From: Combretum micranthum
Taxonomy: Eukaryota > Streptophyta > Magnoliopsida > Myrtales > Combretaceae
Assembly: GCA_024138025.1 (NCBI GenBank)
Contig: JAMXBD010002743.1
Span: forward strand, 102,551 to 166,550
Reading direction: 5' to 3'
Length of the DNA: 64,000 nt
The notes under the pieces were generated by a model. It saw only the letters and a program-made list of their open reading frames with translations, ran no database searches and was not told the DNA's origin. A program made the position numbers and the translations under genes. This document shows positions 1 through 10,179 of this stretch, in pieces (within the stretch, counting starts at the first letter, position 1; each line of letters starts with the position of its first letter).

Positions 1-453
1 TCTACTTGATTTAGGCCATGCTTCTAGACTTCTGCCAAGCATTTAATTACATGTCACCAAGCAATCGCTTTTGATCATAACCGCCAAGTGTTGCTTTCAA
101 CCTGAGCTACCATCCTTCTCACCTAAGGATAATAACCTAATGCAATGTGACTCACTTCATGGTATACATGAATCAATTTATTTGTAACATCATGGCATCA
201 TTATTATCAAATTTAAGGTGATCATAGAATTTCATACAAATCAAGTGCTATTCTAAAACAAACATTTAATCAATTCTGGCCTCGATATTCTTAGGATCCT
301 TTCAACAAATTATTTCGCATACATATCAATTTGTATTTTCTTAATTCTAATGCGACTAAGCTACAAGCACAATCAAGTAAGGCACTTTAAGGAAATAAAC
401 TCACGATGCATATCGATACTTCTCTAAACGAATGATTCGTTCACACAATCCAC

Positions 454-502
454 TTAGTCGAAATAATCTTCAGGGTATGGGTATCCTTCATCGGAATGAC
501 CT
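454..502 (-). other. Putative LTR splice acceptor and 15-codon acidic tail exon (F1 left)
   Basis: In sense the sequence reads CTTTGACTAG, two bases (GT), then an open frame of 14 residues and TAA: HSDEGYPYPEDYFD. The F1 right copy has the same structure at the same place with DPEEGFLYPEDYYD. Length, entry phase, stop and the Y-P-E-D-Y core are shared, while several codons differ (for example CCT against CCC, GAA against GAG, GAC against GAT). The frame has no ATG of its own, so it could only be translated as the end of a spliced message. Confidence 0.45.
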
Positions 503-2160
503 AGTCAAAGAAAATACCCAAAATGAGTATTTCTTGATGACTTTCTTTAATTTTGACAAAATAATTTCATAAGAACGTCAAAGTTCGTATAAAGGAAGAC
601 TCCAATTTAAAATGGTCACAACTTGGTCATTGTAACTCGGTATCGCACATATAATATACCGATTTCTACCTACTCGAAAAAATCTATCCATTTCTATAAC
701 TATTTTTTAATCAAACTAGATCGTTTAGGCTTCAAAACAGTGGCGATCAGATTCACCACGAATTCTCCCTAAACCAAAAGCGATTTGTTTCAAACGTTAA
801 ATCATTCCAAAATTGCTTTGATAAATACTTAGTTATCTATATAGTTGAAAAATTCCTTTTTCATAGATACTTAGCTCATATTTTATCCATGCTCAAGCGT
901 TTGTTGTCCAACCATGTTTCTTAGGTAAAACAATGTTAACTAAGAGTTTAGAAAACTATAGTTTACAAGAAATCCATTTTGTAAATCCTTTAAAATGAAT
1001 ATTTTGATTCCTTTGTTTTCAAAAAATTACTTTATGTTTGTCTTACTGTTTTTCTAAATGAATTTTTGATAAAAATGAATTTCTTCTTTTCTAAATTCTC
1101 AACATTAGTGCTACTTTTCCTATTTGTTTTCTTTGACTATTTATTTGAAAAATCTTGATTTTAGAAACTCTCATTTTCGTTTTAAGGGGTTTCCTTATAT
1201 TATGTTTTTATGAAAATATTTTAGTACCAAAGTCATCTTCTTTTAAGAAAACAAAGTAATATAAGAATGATTCAAAAAGTTTTTTCAAGATAAAAGAAAA
1301 TTTTTAAAATTGTAGTGAGTTCTTCTTAAAAATTAGAAAAGAATAACTTTACTTTTGTTAAACCATAAAATTTATAATTTATATAAAACCATTCTTAGGT
1401 GATAATATCTCATTTTTGTCAAGTATTATTGAAGCTTTAAAGATTTGGACAACAATCTTAATGGGCATTATTATGGGAAATAATAACAAGCAAAAATAAC
1501 GTAAATAATAAATAAAGTCAAGTGTTGGGAGTCTTAACTTCTTCAAGGCTCCCGGGACTAAGAAGTAGACTAGTCTCAAAAGAAAGAAAAATTATTTTGA
1601 CTTGATGAGGACAAGTCTAAGACTAGAGATTAGTCTTAAAACAACAAGAAATAAATAAATTGAAATGAAAGAAATAAATAATTACTTTGCATGAAAATAA
1701 ATAAACTGCAAGTGATCTTATATGCTCTAAAGAATATATATGTAGATATATAATAATACTTAGATATAATAACAATAATAATATCAACAATATAAAATAA
1801 CAACATAAACATAAATAGATATTCATGAACAAGAACAATACATGAACATAGCGTAGCTTCCATAACATTTAATTTTTGGAAACTCACACCATGATCATGT
1901 AAAGTTATATGACATGAGAAGAAAGAACTTGTAAAGAAAGGTTTACCTAAAGAGGGTTTTTTAAGTATTATGTGGTAATAGGTTTTGGGTATGTAGAAGG
2001 TGTTTTGAGATTATTTTAAGAGAGTTTTGAGAGGGTATTTGGAGAGAGTGTTGAGAGGAAAATTTGAGAGAGATTTGGTAGTAATTTATGGGTCGTAATT
2101 GTGTAAAAGAAGTGAAAGAGGAGGGGGGATATTTATAGGAAATGATGTTACACCCCGCCG

Positions 2161-2229
2161 TCGCCTGCGGGGCGGGATGTGACATAAAAAGGCGCCTTTT
2201 TATGTCACGCCCCGCCCCCGCAGGCGATG
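2161..2229. repeat. GC-rich imperfect palindrome with a perfect 30 bp core
   Basis: The core at 2179-2208 is a perfect inverted repeat: GTGACATAAAAAGGC followed at once by its reverse complement. The flanks extend it imperfectly (TCGCCTGCGG on the left, CCGCAGGCGA on the right). It sits at the tail of the left SINE arm and looks like a second duplication-inversion of the SINE tail GGGGCGTGACA. It could form a long hairpin with no loop. Confidence 0.85.
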
Positions 2230-2465
2230 GCAATGCGATGCCAGGGCAGACAACTGCCACAGGCCCCCTAGTGATAATGGCCGACACCACCATTGCATCA
2301 TGGTGACCCCAACCAACGCATGCCCCAAAGGGTATCACGGGCACTATAGGTATTGTTAACCTCAGGCAGAGCTGAATCCAGTCTGCAGACTCTAGGATTC
2401 GAACCCCAGACCTAAGGCTTTTGCCTACCCTAAAGGCAGCACCTCTTACCAATTGATCTGCAGCT
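2209..2465 (-). repeat. Left SINE arm
   Basis: Minus-strand copy of the SINE. From the centre outwards it has an A-box-like segment (2443-2461), a B box (2395-2407 reversed, GGTTCGAATCC), the shared body and a GC-rich tail ending in GGGGCGTGACA. It matches the right arm closely along its whole length. Both arms stay open in one frame for about 80 codons, which follows from their being copies of one sequence; I do not call a protein. Confidence 0.7.
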
Positions 2466-2717
2466 CAATTGATGAAAGGTGCTGCCTTTGGGGCAGGCAA
2501 AAGCCTCAGGTCATGGGTTCGATCCCTAGGCTGCAGACTAGGGTTAATCCATCCTGGGGTAACAATACCTATAGTGCCTGTGGTACCCTTCGGGGCATGC
2601 GTTGGTTGGGGTCACCATGATGTAATGGTGGTGTCGCCCATTACCACTAGGGGGCCAGCAGTGGGTTTGCCTGCCCTGGTATCGCATCTCCGTCGCCTGC
2701 AGGGGCAGGGTGTGACA
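2461..2717 (+). repeat. Right SINE arm
   Basis: Plus-strand copy. A-box-like CAGCTCAATTG at 2461-2471, B box GGTTCGATCCC near 2517-2527, the same body as the left arm, and tail GGGGCAGGGTGTGACA. The spacing between boxes (about 50 bases) fits a tRNA-type pol III promoter. I see no full tRNA cloverleaf. Confidence 0.7.
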
Positions 2718-3432
2718 AATGAGGAGTTAATTTTGTGTGATTTAAATAAAAGAAAAATAAAACAAAAATAAGAGAGAGATGAAGGGGGAGGGGGGGGGGG
2801 GGGTTAGTGGCGCCAACCACATTATGGAGAAGAGAGAGAAGAGATTTCTTTTGTATTTTTGTTGATTAAATGAAGTAATAAGTAAGGTAGATGTGAAATA
2901 AAGTTATGGGAAAGGTAAAAAGTAAGGGTAATAGGTTATGGTGGTGTAAGAGTAGGTGTTAGAAAAAGTAAAGATAAAAGAATAGTGTAGAATAGTTATG
3001 ATTATTGTAATATAAAGTAGATATGACTAATAAACTACCAGTAGTAAGAGAGTATAATTGCGATATCTGTTATTTTTACTTACCGAAAAATTATAAAACT
3101 GATATTTTTGAAAACCTTACATTTTTACGAGTCTAACGGTATATCCAGAATATTTTTACTATTTCGAGCCCCAAGACACGTTTTTCAAGAACTGTCTCCA
3201 TTCGGGTTCAAAACGATTTGTGGTTTTACTAATCTGATCTTTTTAAGCTTCCTTATGTAATTACGAACTATTCTACATACTAATCTCATACTTACTTTCT
3301 CAGGGTTGCTTATACGGGATTGCTGGACTTAAACCATTTCGTTTAACTAGGATTTTATTGACTTTAGAGTTTTCGGTTGACTTTTCGACTAGGGTTTAAG
3401 CTAAATCGATCCCAAAGCTTTGGGGGTTTACA

Positions 3433-4295
3433 ACGTATCTACTCGGATAAGGTTGCCGCTCACCAGACCTAATTCAATGGCACAAGCACAAGCACAAGCA
3501 ATACTTGTATTTAAGCTGTCTTTAAGTTTTAGTCCATTTGGCTACGTGCCTATCTTAATCAACCAGCAAACACGTCACTGCATGCCTTATCTATTTGATT
3601 GTTTACTAGCTCATATCAAGTTTCCTATTAAACCTTCATTTCATGATTTTATTTAATCAGACATAAAATAGGAAACCTACCACAGCTGTGAAGGTTGCCC
3701 TGCCAAGATACGGACAATTCTCTATTGTCTGTCAAATTATCTTAATTAACCTAGCTTTAGTCTTTTGTATTTTATAAATTACGTACTCCTTATTATTTAG
3801 GATTTAACTTAATATATCGATCTAAGTCAATTACAAGTTAAGTCTATGTTAGCTTAATTTTAACCAAATTGATTAGATCTAATAAATTAATCAAATTACT
3901 ATATCATGTCCAAAAATCTCCTTAAGTTATCATCATATATCTTTTTTTTAACTTAACATAGTCCAATTGATTAAAATTAATCATTTAATCCAATTACAAA
4001 GTAAAGGTGATTAAACTTAATTAATCTAATTCATTTTATCTCATTCAAGTTCCTTAAGCCATGTTGACTTATAATTATTGACTAAGCTCATTTTATACTT
4101 AGCAACTATGTGAACTCAAATTAATTATTAATCTACAAATTATTTTAACTCATTCTTAATTATATCCTTCAACTAATATAACATATTAATTATCATTTAT
4201 CTATTTCATTTTGGATCAAAATAATTCATTTTATACTTAACTATATACACTTAGCTAGTAAAATAATTTTTTTAACTTTGTTTGTTTATATAGCA
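3433..4295 (-). mobile_element. Old Ty3/gypsy LTR fragment (L)
   Basis: No gene. The stretch near 3440-3720 aligns by eye, in order, with the second half of LTR I (37780-38220): a phrase like TAATCTGAGTAAGATGCCG, a GTCTATCCTAACA-type phrase, and the run ending in TTGTCTGTCAAA. It is therefore the right part of a minus-sense LTR whose other part was pushed left by the F1 insertion. The rest, to 4295, is AT-rich with nothing recognisable. Its own outer end could not be placed. Confidence 0.5.
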
Positions 4296-6099
4296 TGCAA
4301 CGCCCTAACTTAAAGGCATTACAACCCGCCACGTGTCCTTCTCTTTAAAAGAACATGCCAAGGCTAAGAAATTCTAAACCACAATTACTCACAATATAAA
4401 ACTTCATAAACTCTCATAAAGGACACCTATTTAAGTTATCTCATAAAGCAAATCCTTTGAAGAAAACACCTTGTTGGCATAAGCCAAAGCCAACATAACT
4501 AATAATCCAAAAACTCAAATAAAACTTATAACAATATCAAAGTTTATAAAAAGTAAATTTTCAAAACTTCACATCATCTTCCAAGTCTATCTTTAAAATC
4601 TATAACATCTTAAATGTCAGCAAGATAGTCGACTCCACTAGCGTCCTCTCCCTCATCCACATAAATGTCATATCCTGATATGTCATACATAACTGAATCC
4701 TTACTTGCTCCTGAAAATGATAAAAGAATGAGCAAAAACGCCTAGTACACCAAACCAAAACAAAATGCAAATGCCAGACAACATACATATATATATAATT
4801 CATGTAACTAATCCTAATGCATCGAACACATTTTATCATCTTTAATTAATCAAGAAACAACACAATTTAGAACTATAGTACTCTAGTTCCAAACTTGGAG
4901 TTTCTCATGATCCCTGAAAAATAAACAATATAGAAAATAGGTAATTATAAATTATTGGTGTTAGAGAATCATCCACATACCACGGCCTCTGCTAAAACCT
5001 AATCTACCAAAATCATTTCTATGCACGAGTCCATTAGGGGCAACCTCACACATAGATCATCAGGGTGACTCGTTTGTATCACACTCTGTGTGGTCTTTAC
5101 TAACCAAAGCCAAACACAAGCATCAAACATAATTTCTTATTATTGTATAGAATTAAGTCAATTTACAATTCTAATCCTACATCACATACAACAAACAAAT
5201 CTAATCCTATAAGCACATACGTCAAACAAGGTAGGAACTCCAATCTCACTAGCAAACTTCTATAAGAAAAAACTCCTAATCTCACAAGAATTCCTCATCC
5301 ACAACATATCTCTGTCAATTTCGATTTCATGCACATAATAAAATCCTAACCCTAAATTCCATAAGTTTTACTCCTAATCACAGATCTATGAAAGATCAAC
5401 ACACATGTTCCTTTTGTTCATAGTTCAATAAAACCTTGAAACATAGCTTTCACAAAATTTCTTAGTTATCCCACAATTCCTTCAATATATAGATTCTCAA
5501 TTAATAAACAAATTACTAGAAAAGATTATAACTTTGGAACCACAAAGATTTGGTTAGATCCACACTTACTAGAACGTGCAGATTTCGCTTGAACAAAACC
5601 TTAATTTAAACAAATAATAATCTACAATCATAATCCTATAATTTGTTAATCTTAAGAAACTACAAATTCTAAGATAGATCTTACCTTTAACTGATCCTCG
5701 ATTCTCTTAGATCTCCAAAAACCAGATCTTGAATTAGAATAGGGTTTTTCCTCGAAATCTCCTTCAAAAACCATAAGAAGAATCCTAAGAAAGATATAGA
5801 TTTCTTGAATCCTTCAAATATCATGATTAGTTCTTCTTACCTGAACCAAATGTTAATCTCCTCTTGATGATAAAATCCCAACAGATCATTTTAGAGAGGT
5901 TTCTAGGTTTAGCAAGAAGAGAAATAGGGTAAAGATATAAATAAATTTTTGTGACCCTTCAATTTCTATAGCAGAACAGTGGAAACAAAAAGACAAGAAA
6001 TCATTTAATTCTTGTAACAGCACAAGAAATGAAAAGACACGAAACTCTTCAATTCTTCTAAAAGTACAGGAATTGAAAAGACATCTCATGTATTATGTG
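4296..6099 (-). mobile_element. LTR G, part 1
   Basis: The left part of an old minus-sense LTR (terminal TGCAACGCCC on the plus strand). It continues after the Tekay-like element at 18727 and after the F1 solo LTR at 23095. It holds the family-wide phrase equivalent to GAGCAAAAACGCCTAGTACAC (about 4730) and the putative acceptor/tail exon at 4610-4712. No gene is present; the small open frames here are fragmentary. Confidence 0.5.
4610..4712 (-). other. Putative LTR acceptor and 33-codon acidic tail (LTR G)
   Basis: Sense TTTTATCATTTTCAG is followed by two bases (GA) and then 32 residues and TAA. The residues include SGYDIYVDEGED and end DYLADI. It lies just after the conserved GCTCAT phrase, as in the other LTRs, and has the same entry phase, but the residues are too divergent to align with confidence to the 26-codon type. 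Confidence 0.35.
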
Positions 6100-6499
6100 T
6101 GTAAGGACCCGCTATCACCCCTATATTGAAATAGGAGATAACGGTTCCCCAACCACATATAACCCCTAAGATTATATGTAAGGTTGCCTAAAGGAATCGT
6201 TTGAGTAATTGTTTATCTAATTCCATAAATATATTATACAATGGGAGACATAAATATTTTTTTTTAAAACATAAGTAAAGCAACACTACCACACATTTAT
6301 GGTAAAGGAAACAACTAAACTTCTAATTAGCTAAATGCACACATACATATATATACATATTACATCCAAAGGCTTCTTACAAGCCTTAACCCAAAATCCT
6401 CAAAACACGACCTAACTAATACTATATTTACACTATCAACCAAAATGAATCTCATCTAATCTATTACATTCATAAGGTCCATTGAGTCTGTGGTCATCT

Positions 6500-6582
6500 C
6501 TAATCCTCCAACCCATCAAGAAAATCTTCAAAGTCGGATCCGTACCCCATACTCGTATAGAACTCATCGGAATCATCACCTG
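6500..6582 (-). other. Putative LTR acceptor and conserved 26-codon tail exon (Tekay-like 3' LTR)
   Basis: Sense reads GGCTCATATTTTATCTATTTCAG, given here as GGCTCAT, a pyrimidine-rich stretch and CAG. Then come GT, 25 residues and TAG (6502-6500). Landmarks by codon: D4 E5 F6 Y7, G11 Y12 G13, F16 E17, F19 L20 D21, E24. LTRs J (40967-41048) and K (25138-25219) carry the same 26-codon length and the same landmarks despite wide nucleotide divergence. Against J I count about 19 differences in 78 bases, some 11 of them at third positions. It has no in-frame ATG, so it would need an upstream exon. The leader of this LTR has a donor (CAT then GTAAGT) but no open frame that would join it in phase. 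Confidence 0.55.
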
Positions 6583-7367
6583 AAATAGATAAAATATGAG
6601 CTAAAGGCCCAGTACACAAGTAACGAATACAAAATGCGAAGTGCATCACACATTCTTAGGCTAAATGAACTAGGCAACAATCACTTGTTCGTTAATAAGT
6701 ATTTAGTTAGTAAGACAACACGGGAGTATTCAAACTCCGGGCAACAAGGATCTAGTATTACGTCCGCGTCCCTGAGTAGTCCCTACTGTTCATACAGACT
6801 AGGCAGCCCCACATTTCGGCGTAGCCCATAATACTAGGGGGTCCTGAGTAACGCATCACGACACTCTGGGGGTTGATATGAGCAGCTCGGATACTCATAT
6901 CTCCTAAACAATTCTATCCATTAACGAGAAAGTACCCTGCCCCCAATCTAAGCAGGGTGCCACTCTCTGAACCAGATTCAACGGCAAACAACAATCAACA
7001 CTCATATATCAATAATATTTTCTTATTTTAGAGTAGTTTGATCTTGATGCCTATCCTAGCAAAGAGACAAGCAAGTTACTGTGTACCTGATATAGCTCGG
7101 GAATTGACGGGGTTGACTGGGCGAGGATCTATCACTGTTTAAATCAATATTAAATTCACACTTAGCTTAAGTACTAATTAACTAATATAAAAGATAAATA
7201 TATCAAAGAAATCCAATTAAATTAATAAGGTCATAAGAAAACATTTAAACAACCTAATATACCCTAGATCGTTTAACCAATACTTGATTGCTCAAATAAC
7301 AAAACTTCATAAAATTTTAGAAAAAGTTTTTTGAAATTCAAAAGCACAGGGGATAGGCCGGTATCCA

Positions 7368-7740
7368 ACGGCGGCTTTGAGCCGGTGCTCGATGCTCTGA
7401 AAATCAACACTGCCAGCACTGGCAGTGTTCAAGTGTACGCCGTCAGCCTTTGAATCCTACGCCGGCGGCCTTGAGCCGGCGTAGAATCCAAAACCAAAAT
7501 TTTCAAAAACATCCAGAGAGGTCTAAGCCGTCCGCTTACATAGATACGCGGGCAGCTTTGACATGTACGCCGGCGGCCTTGATTCCCAGCGGCCAGCATA
7601 CAATATGACAGAATGAACGCCGACTAACTTTTCCAACGAAAGCCGGCGGCTTTCATCCAGCCTTAAGAATTGTGAATCCAACGCTGCCTCTAAGCCGGCG
7701 GCATTGAATTCCCAGGTGCCGGCGTACGTTCAAAAATAGG
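7368..7740. repeat. GC-rich hairpin cassette in the LTR
   Basis: An island rich in GCCGGCGGC and related words inside an AT-rich LTR. It contains several short hairpins: CACTGCCAG facing CTGGCAGTG, and TACGCCGGC facing GCCGGCGTA about seven bases apart. The same cassette occurs inverted at about 14935-15335 and direct at about 17400-17770. In the last copy the CTGCCAG hairpin is a perfect 24 bp palindrome (17454-17477). In the LTR sense direction it lies between the donor-like and acceptor-like sites. No coding role is evident. Confidence 0.8.
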
Positions 7741-8678
7741 CCTATACGAAAATTGTTTTGGATTTCCCCTGTTTTACTACACTTGTTCATTTTTAAAAAA
7801 TTTTCTAAACTTAGTCCAATCTTTCTAAAGCTTGCTATATGATCCAAATGCCATCCTAACAACATGAATTCTACTTCTAATCATCAAAACACTAATCACA
7901 CTTCAATTTCACATATCTACTACTCATTCCTTCAATTTCCTATAGCACTCATCCCCACATATCCACACTGCTATAAGATGCAAATTACCACTCTATTAGC
8001 CATTTAGTCCCATCCAAACTATCATCCATGCACCAATTCAATTTCATACCAATCATCACCTCATAATCATATATATTCTAACATTCACAATAATTCAACA
8101 TAGAACATAAAATAAAAGATAGAGTTTGTATTAAACTTACATGATTGAATCTTGTCTTGGAATAATATTCAAATCCTTAAGCTTGTGATAAACCCTGGCC
8201 TAAGGTTCAAGATTTTGGGTTAAGAAAAGGAAGAAAAGAAAGAAGAAAAAAAAGTAAAATTCGTATGGAAATTTGAGGCTGCCAAAAGGGAGGGTTAACT
8301 TGTCCAAATTAAAGTCAAATGTCATCCAAATCTCATTAGGGGTATATTTGTCCTAGGTTTAATTTAGGCAAATTTCAAATGCATTTGTTGAATTTAAGCT
8401 CAAAAAGTGGTTTAAAGTTAGCAAAATTTCTGTCATATGTCTAAACAATTCAAAGTGAATTTACTAAATTCTAAACATAACACATGCATATTAATTTGAA
8501 AAAGACACACACATTAATTACACTATACACACATTTAGAGATATCAAACAATAATTAAATTTATAAGACTATACACATATAAATAACACATTCACTAATT
8601 ATTAACTAAGCACTCATATATATATATATCATTCCAATAACATATTACATGCAATTTAAGGAATTCATGGCTATTTCA

Positions 8679-8692
8679 TTCTCTCCTCCTTC
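8679..8692 (-). other. Polypurine tract of the Tekay-like element
   Basis: In sense GAAGGAGGAGAGAA, directly before the TG that opens the 3' LTR. It follows the common chromovirus phrase TTTCGAGGACGAAAC about ten bases upstream. It would prime plus-strand DNA synthesis. Confidence 0.88.
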
Positions 8693-8729
8693 AAAAAGTT
8701 TCGTCCTCGAAACTTAGCTTACCTTAACG

Positions 8730-10168
8730 CTATTCAAATAACTCGGGGTACTTCTGCTTCATTTCGTTCTCGGGCTCCCATGTCGCTTCCCTCTCGGTTT
8801 GTCCGTCCACAAAACCTTCACATAAGGGATTACTTTTCTCCTCAACACTTTATCAATCCTATCCAAGACTTTGATCGGTTTCTCCACGTGCTCAAATTTG
8901 GTTGAATCTCCGGTTGATGTGTAGAAATGATAGCTTCGGGATCTGATATACACTTTCGAAGTTGTGACACATGGAATACATCATGCACTTCCGACAAATT
9001 GGTGGTAGAGCCAATCGATAAGCTAATGGTCCAATTCTTTCTAGATTCATACGGACCAATATACCTCGGATTCAATTTACCTCTAGCTCCAAATCTAATA
9101 ATCCCTTTTGTTGGTGAAATTCTAAGAAACACATGATCACCCACTTCAAACTCCAATGGTCTTCTCCTCATGTCGGCATAGCTTTTATACCGATCTTGAG
9201 CCGTTTTCATCCTTTGCTTAACCACTTGAATTTTATCCACTGCTTGTTGCACTAATTCTGGACCCAAAATAACTCTTTCTCCAACTTCATCCCAATGTAT
9301 TGGAGATCTGCATTTCTACCATAAAGTGCTTCATAGGGTGCCATTTGAATTGTTACTTGAAAACTATTGTTGTAGGCAAATTCAACAAGTGGCAATAAGT
9401 ATCCCACTTATTGCCAAAATCTAGAGCACATGCTCTAAGCATATCTTCCAAGATTTGAATTGTCTTTCCGATTGCCCGTCTGTCTGTGGATGAAATGCAG
9501 TACTAAACTGAAGTTGAGTACCTAAAGCGGCATGTAGACTTTTCCAAAATCGCTGACAAACGAGAATCTCGATCAGAAGTGATTGTCTTCGGAATCCCGT
9601 GTAATCTCACTATTTCTTTGATATAGATATGTGCCATTCTTTCTAAGAATCTCCAACCCTCAAGGTATGAAATGAGCCGATTTCGTTAATCTATCTACGA
9701 TTACCCAAATAACTTCATATTTGGCAATAGTCTTGGGTAAAGCCGATATGAAATCCATGGTGATATCATCCCATTTCCATTCAGGTATGGATAAAGGTCG
9801 AAGTTCTCCTCCGGGTCGTTGATGCTCGATTTTTATTTGTTGACAAGTCAAACACTTGGATACATAGTGAGCAATATCTTTTTAAACCTTCCCACCATAA
9901 TTTTTCTTCAAATCTCTATACATTTTGGTGGTTCCCGGTGGATCGAATATGAAGATGAATGAGCTTCCTTCAGGATTTCTTCTCTCAACTCATATGGCAC
10001 AAAAAGTCGATTCCCATATCTAATAACTTCATCCTCATCAATTCTCAACTCTTTTCTCTTCCCTTCTCCAATGGCTATCTTTATTCTTTTAACTTCATCA
10101 TCTTGCTTTTGGACTTGTTTAATCCTTTCCAAAATTGTCGGTTGCAAGGATAATTGAGCCAATATCAC
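8730..10168 (-). pseudogene. Integrase with C-terminal chromodomain (frameshifted)
   Basis: End of the pol polyprotein; it would insert element cDNA and target chromatin. In sense order: the zinc-binding part (EAH...SIH, then KCLTCQQ near 9850), a core with [14 protein letters not shown] and [12 protein letters not shown], then TSDRDSRF near 9575. The GPY/F region (RYIGPYE) falls in 9267-8842, and a chromodomain (VLDRIDKVLRRKVIPYVKV) is followed by KYPELFE and a stop at 8730. The chromodomain places the element among chromoviruses. The reading shifts frame near 9905, 9650, 9300 and 8900, and there is an in-frame stop near 9880, so no functional product is expected from this copy. The stop is followed within ten bases by AAG-GTAAGC, a donor-like site. 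Confidence 0.85.
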
Positions 10169-10179
10169 ATCAACTTGCT

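Larger units (their letters stand above)
2146..2717. mobile_element. Head-to-head inverted tRNA-derived SINE dimer inserted as one unit
   Basis: Two copies of one roughly 250 bp repeat face away from each other around a near-perfect palindrome at 2450-2471 (centre CTGCAG). Each arm has pol III-like boxes: an A box resembling AGCTCAATTGGTAAGAG beside the centre and a B box (GGTTCGATCCC on the right, GGTTCGAATCC on the left). The ends are TGTTACACCCC and GGGTGTGACA, flanked by a perfect 5 bp repeat AATGA (2141-2145 and 2718-2722). The F1 right copy lacks this block. The flanking repeat shows that the dimer, not each half, was the inserting unit. TG...CA ends and a 5 bp repeat are unusual for a SINE and recall LTR-type integration, so a small foldback element that captured SINE sequence is an alternative. 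Confidence 0.7.
1..3432 (-). mobile_element. Ty3/gypsy-type LTR, family F1, left copy (truncated by window edge)
   Basis: Read on the minus strand it starts at 3432 with TGTAAACCCCCAAAG and runs off the left edge. It is the inverted partner of the complete copy at 19364-23089: the poly-G/C stretch near 2790, the leader donor (AG then GTAAAC, 1941-1947), the acidic tail exon (454-502) and the region near 60-170 all reappear there in opposite orientation. Window base 1 corresponds to about 22444 of the other copy, so roughly the last 650 bp of the LTR is missing. It is longer over the shared part because it carries the 572 bp element at 2146-2717. It could be a solo LTR or one LTR of a longer element lying to the left. 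It has interrupted the older LTR fragment that continues at 3433. Confidence 0.8.
6100..8678 (-). mobile_element. 3' LTR of the Tekay-like element
   Basis: 2579 bp. In sense it begins TGAAATAGCCATG at 8678, right after the polypurine tract, and ends GGGTCCTTACA at 6100. Inside, in sense order: a pyrimidine-rich leader (8220-8260), a GTAAGT donor-like site (8135-8140), a GC-rich hairpin cassette (7368-7740), the putative acceptor and 26-codon exon (6500-6582), and AT-rich DNA to the end. It matches segment C of the 5' LTR complex over essentially its full length, with scattered substitutions and many one-base indels. Confidence 0.92.

Noticed and set aside
2461..2545. A tRNA gene
   Set aside because: A- and B-box-like motifs are present but no cloverleaf folds out; they are SINE heads.
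1961..2771. Two open frames of 163 and 100 codons with similar translations on opposite strands
   Set aside because: They are the two arms of the inverted SINE dimer; the similarity is nucleotide-level and the boxes and TSD explain the block.
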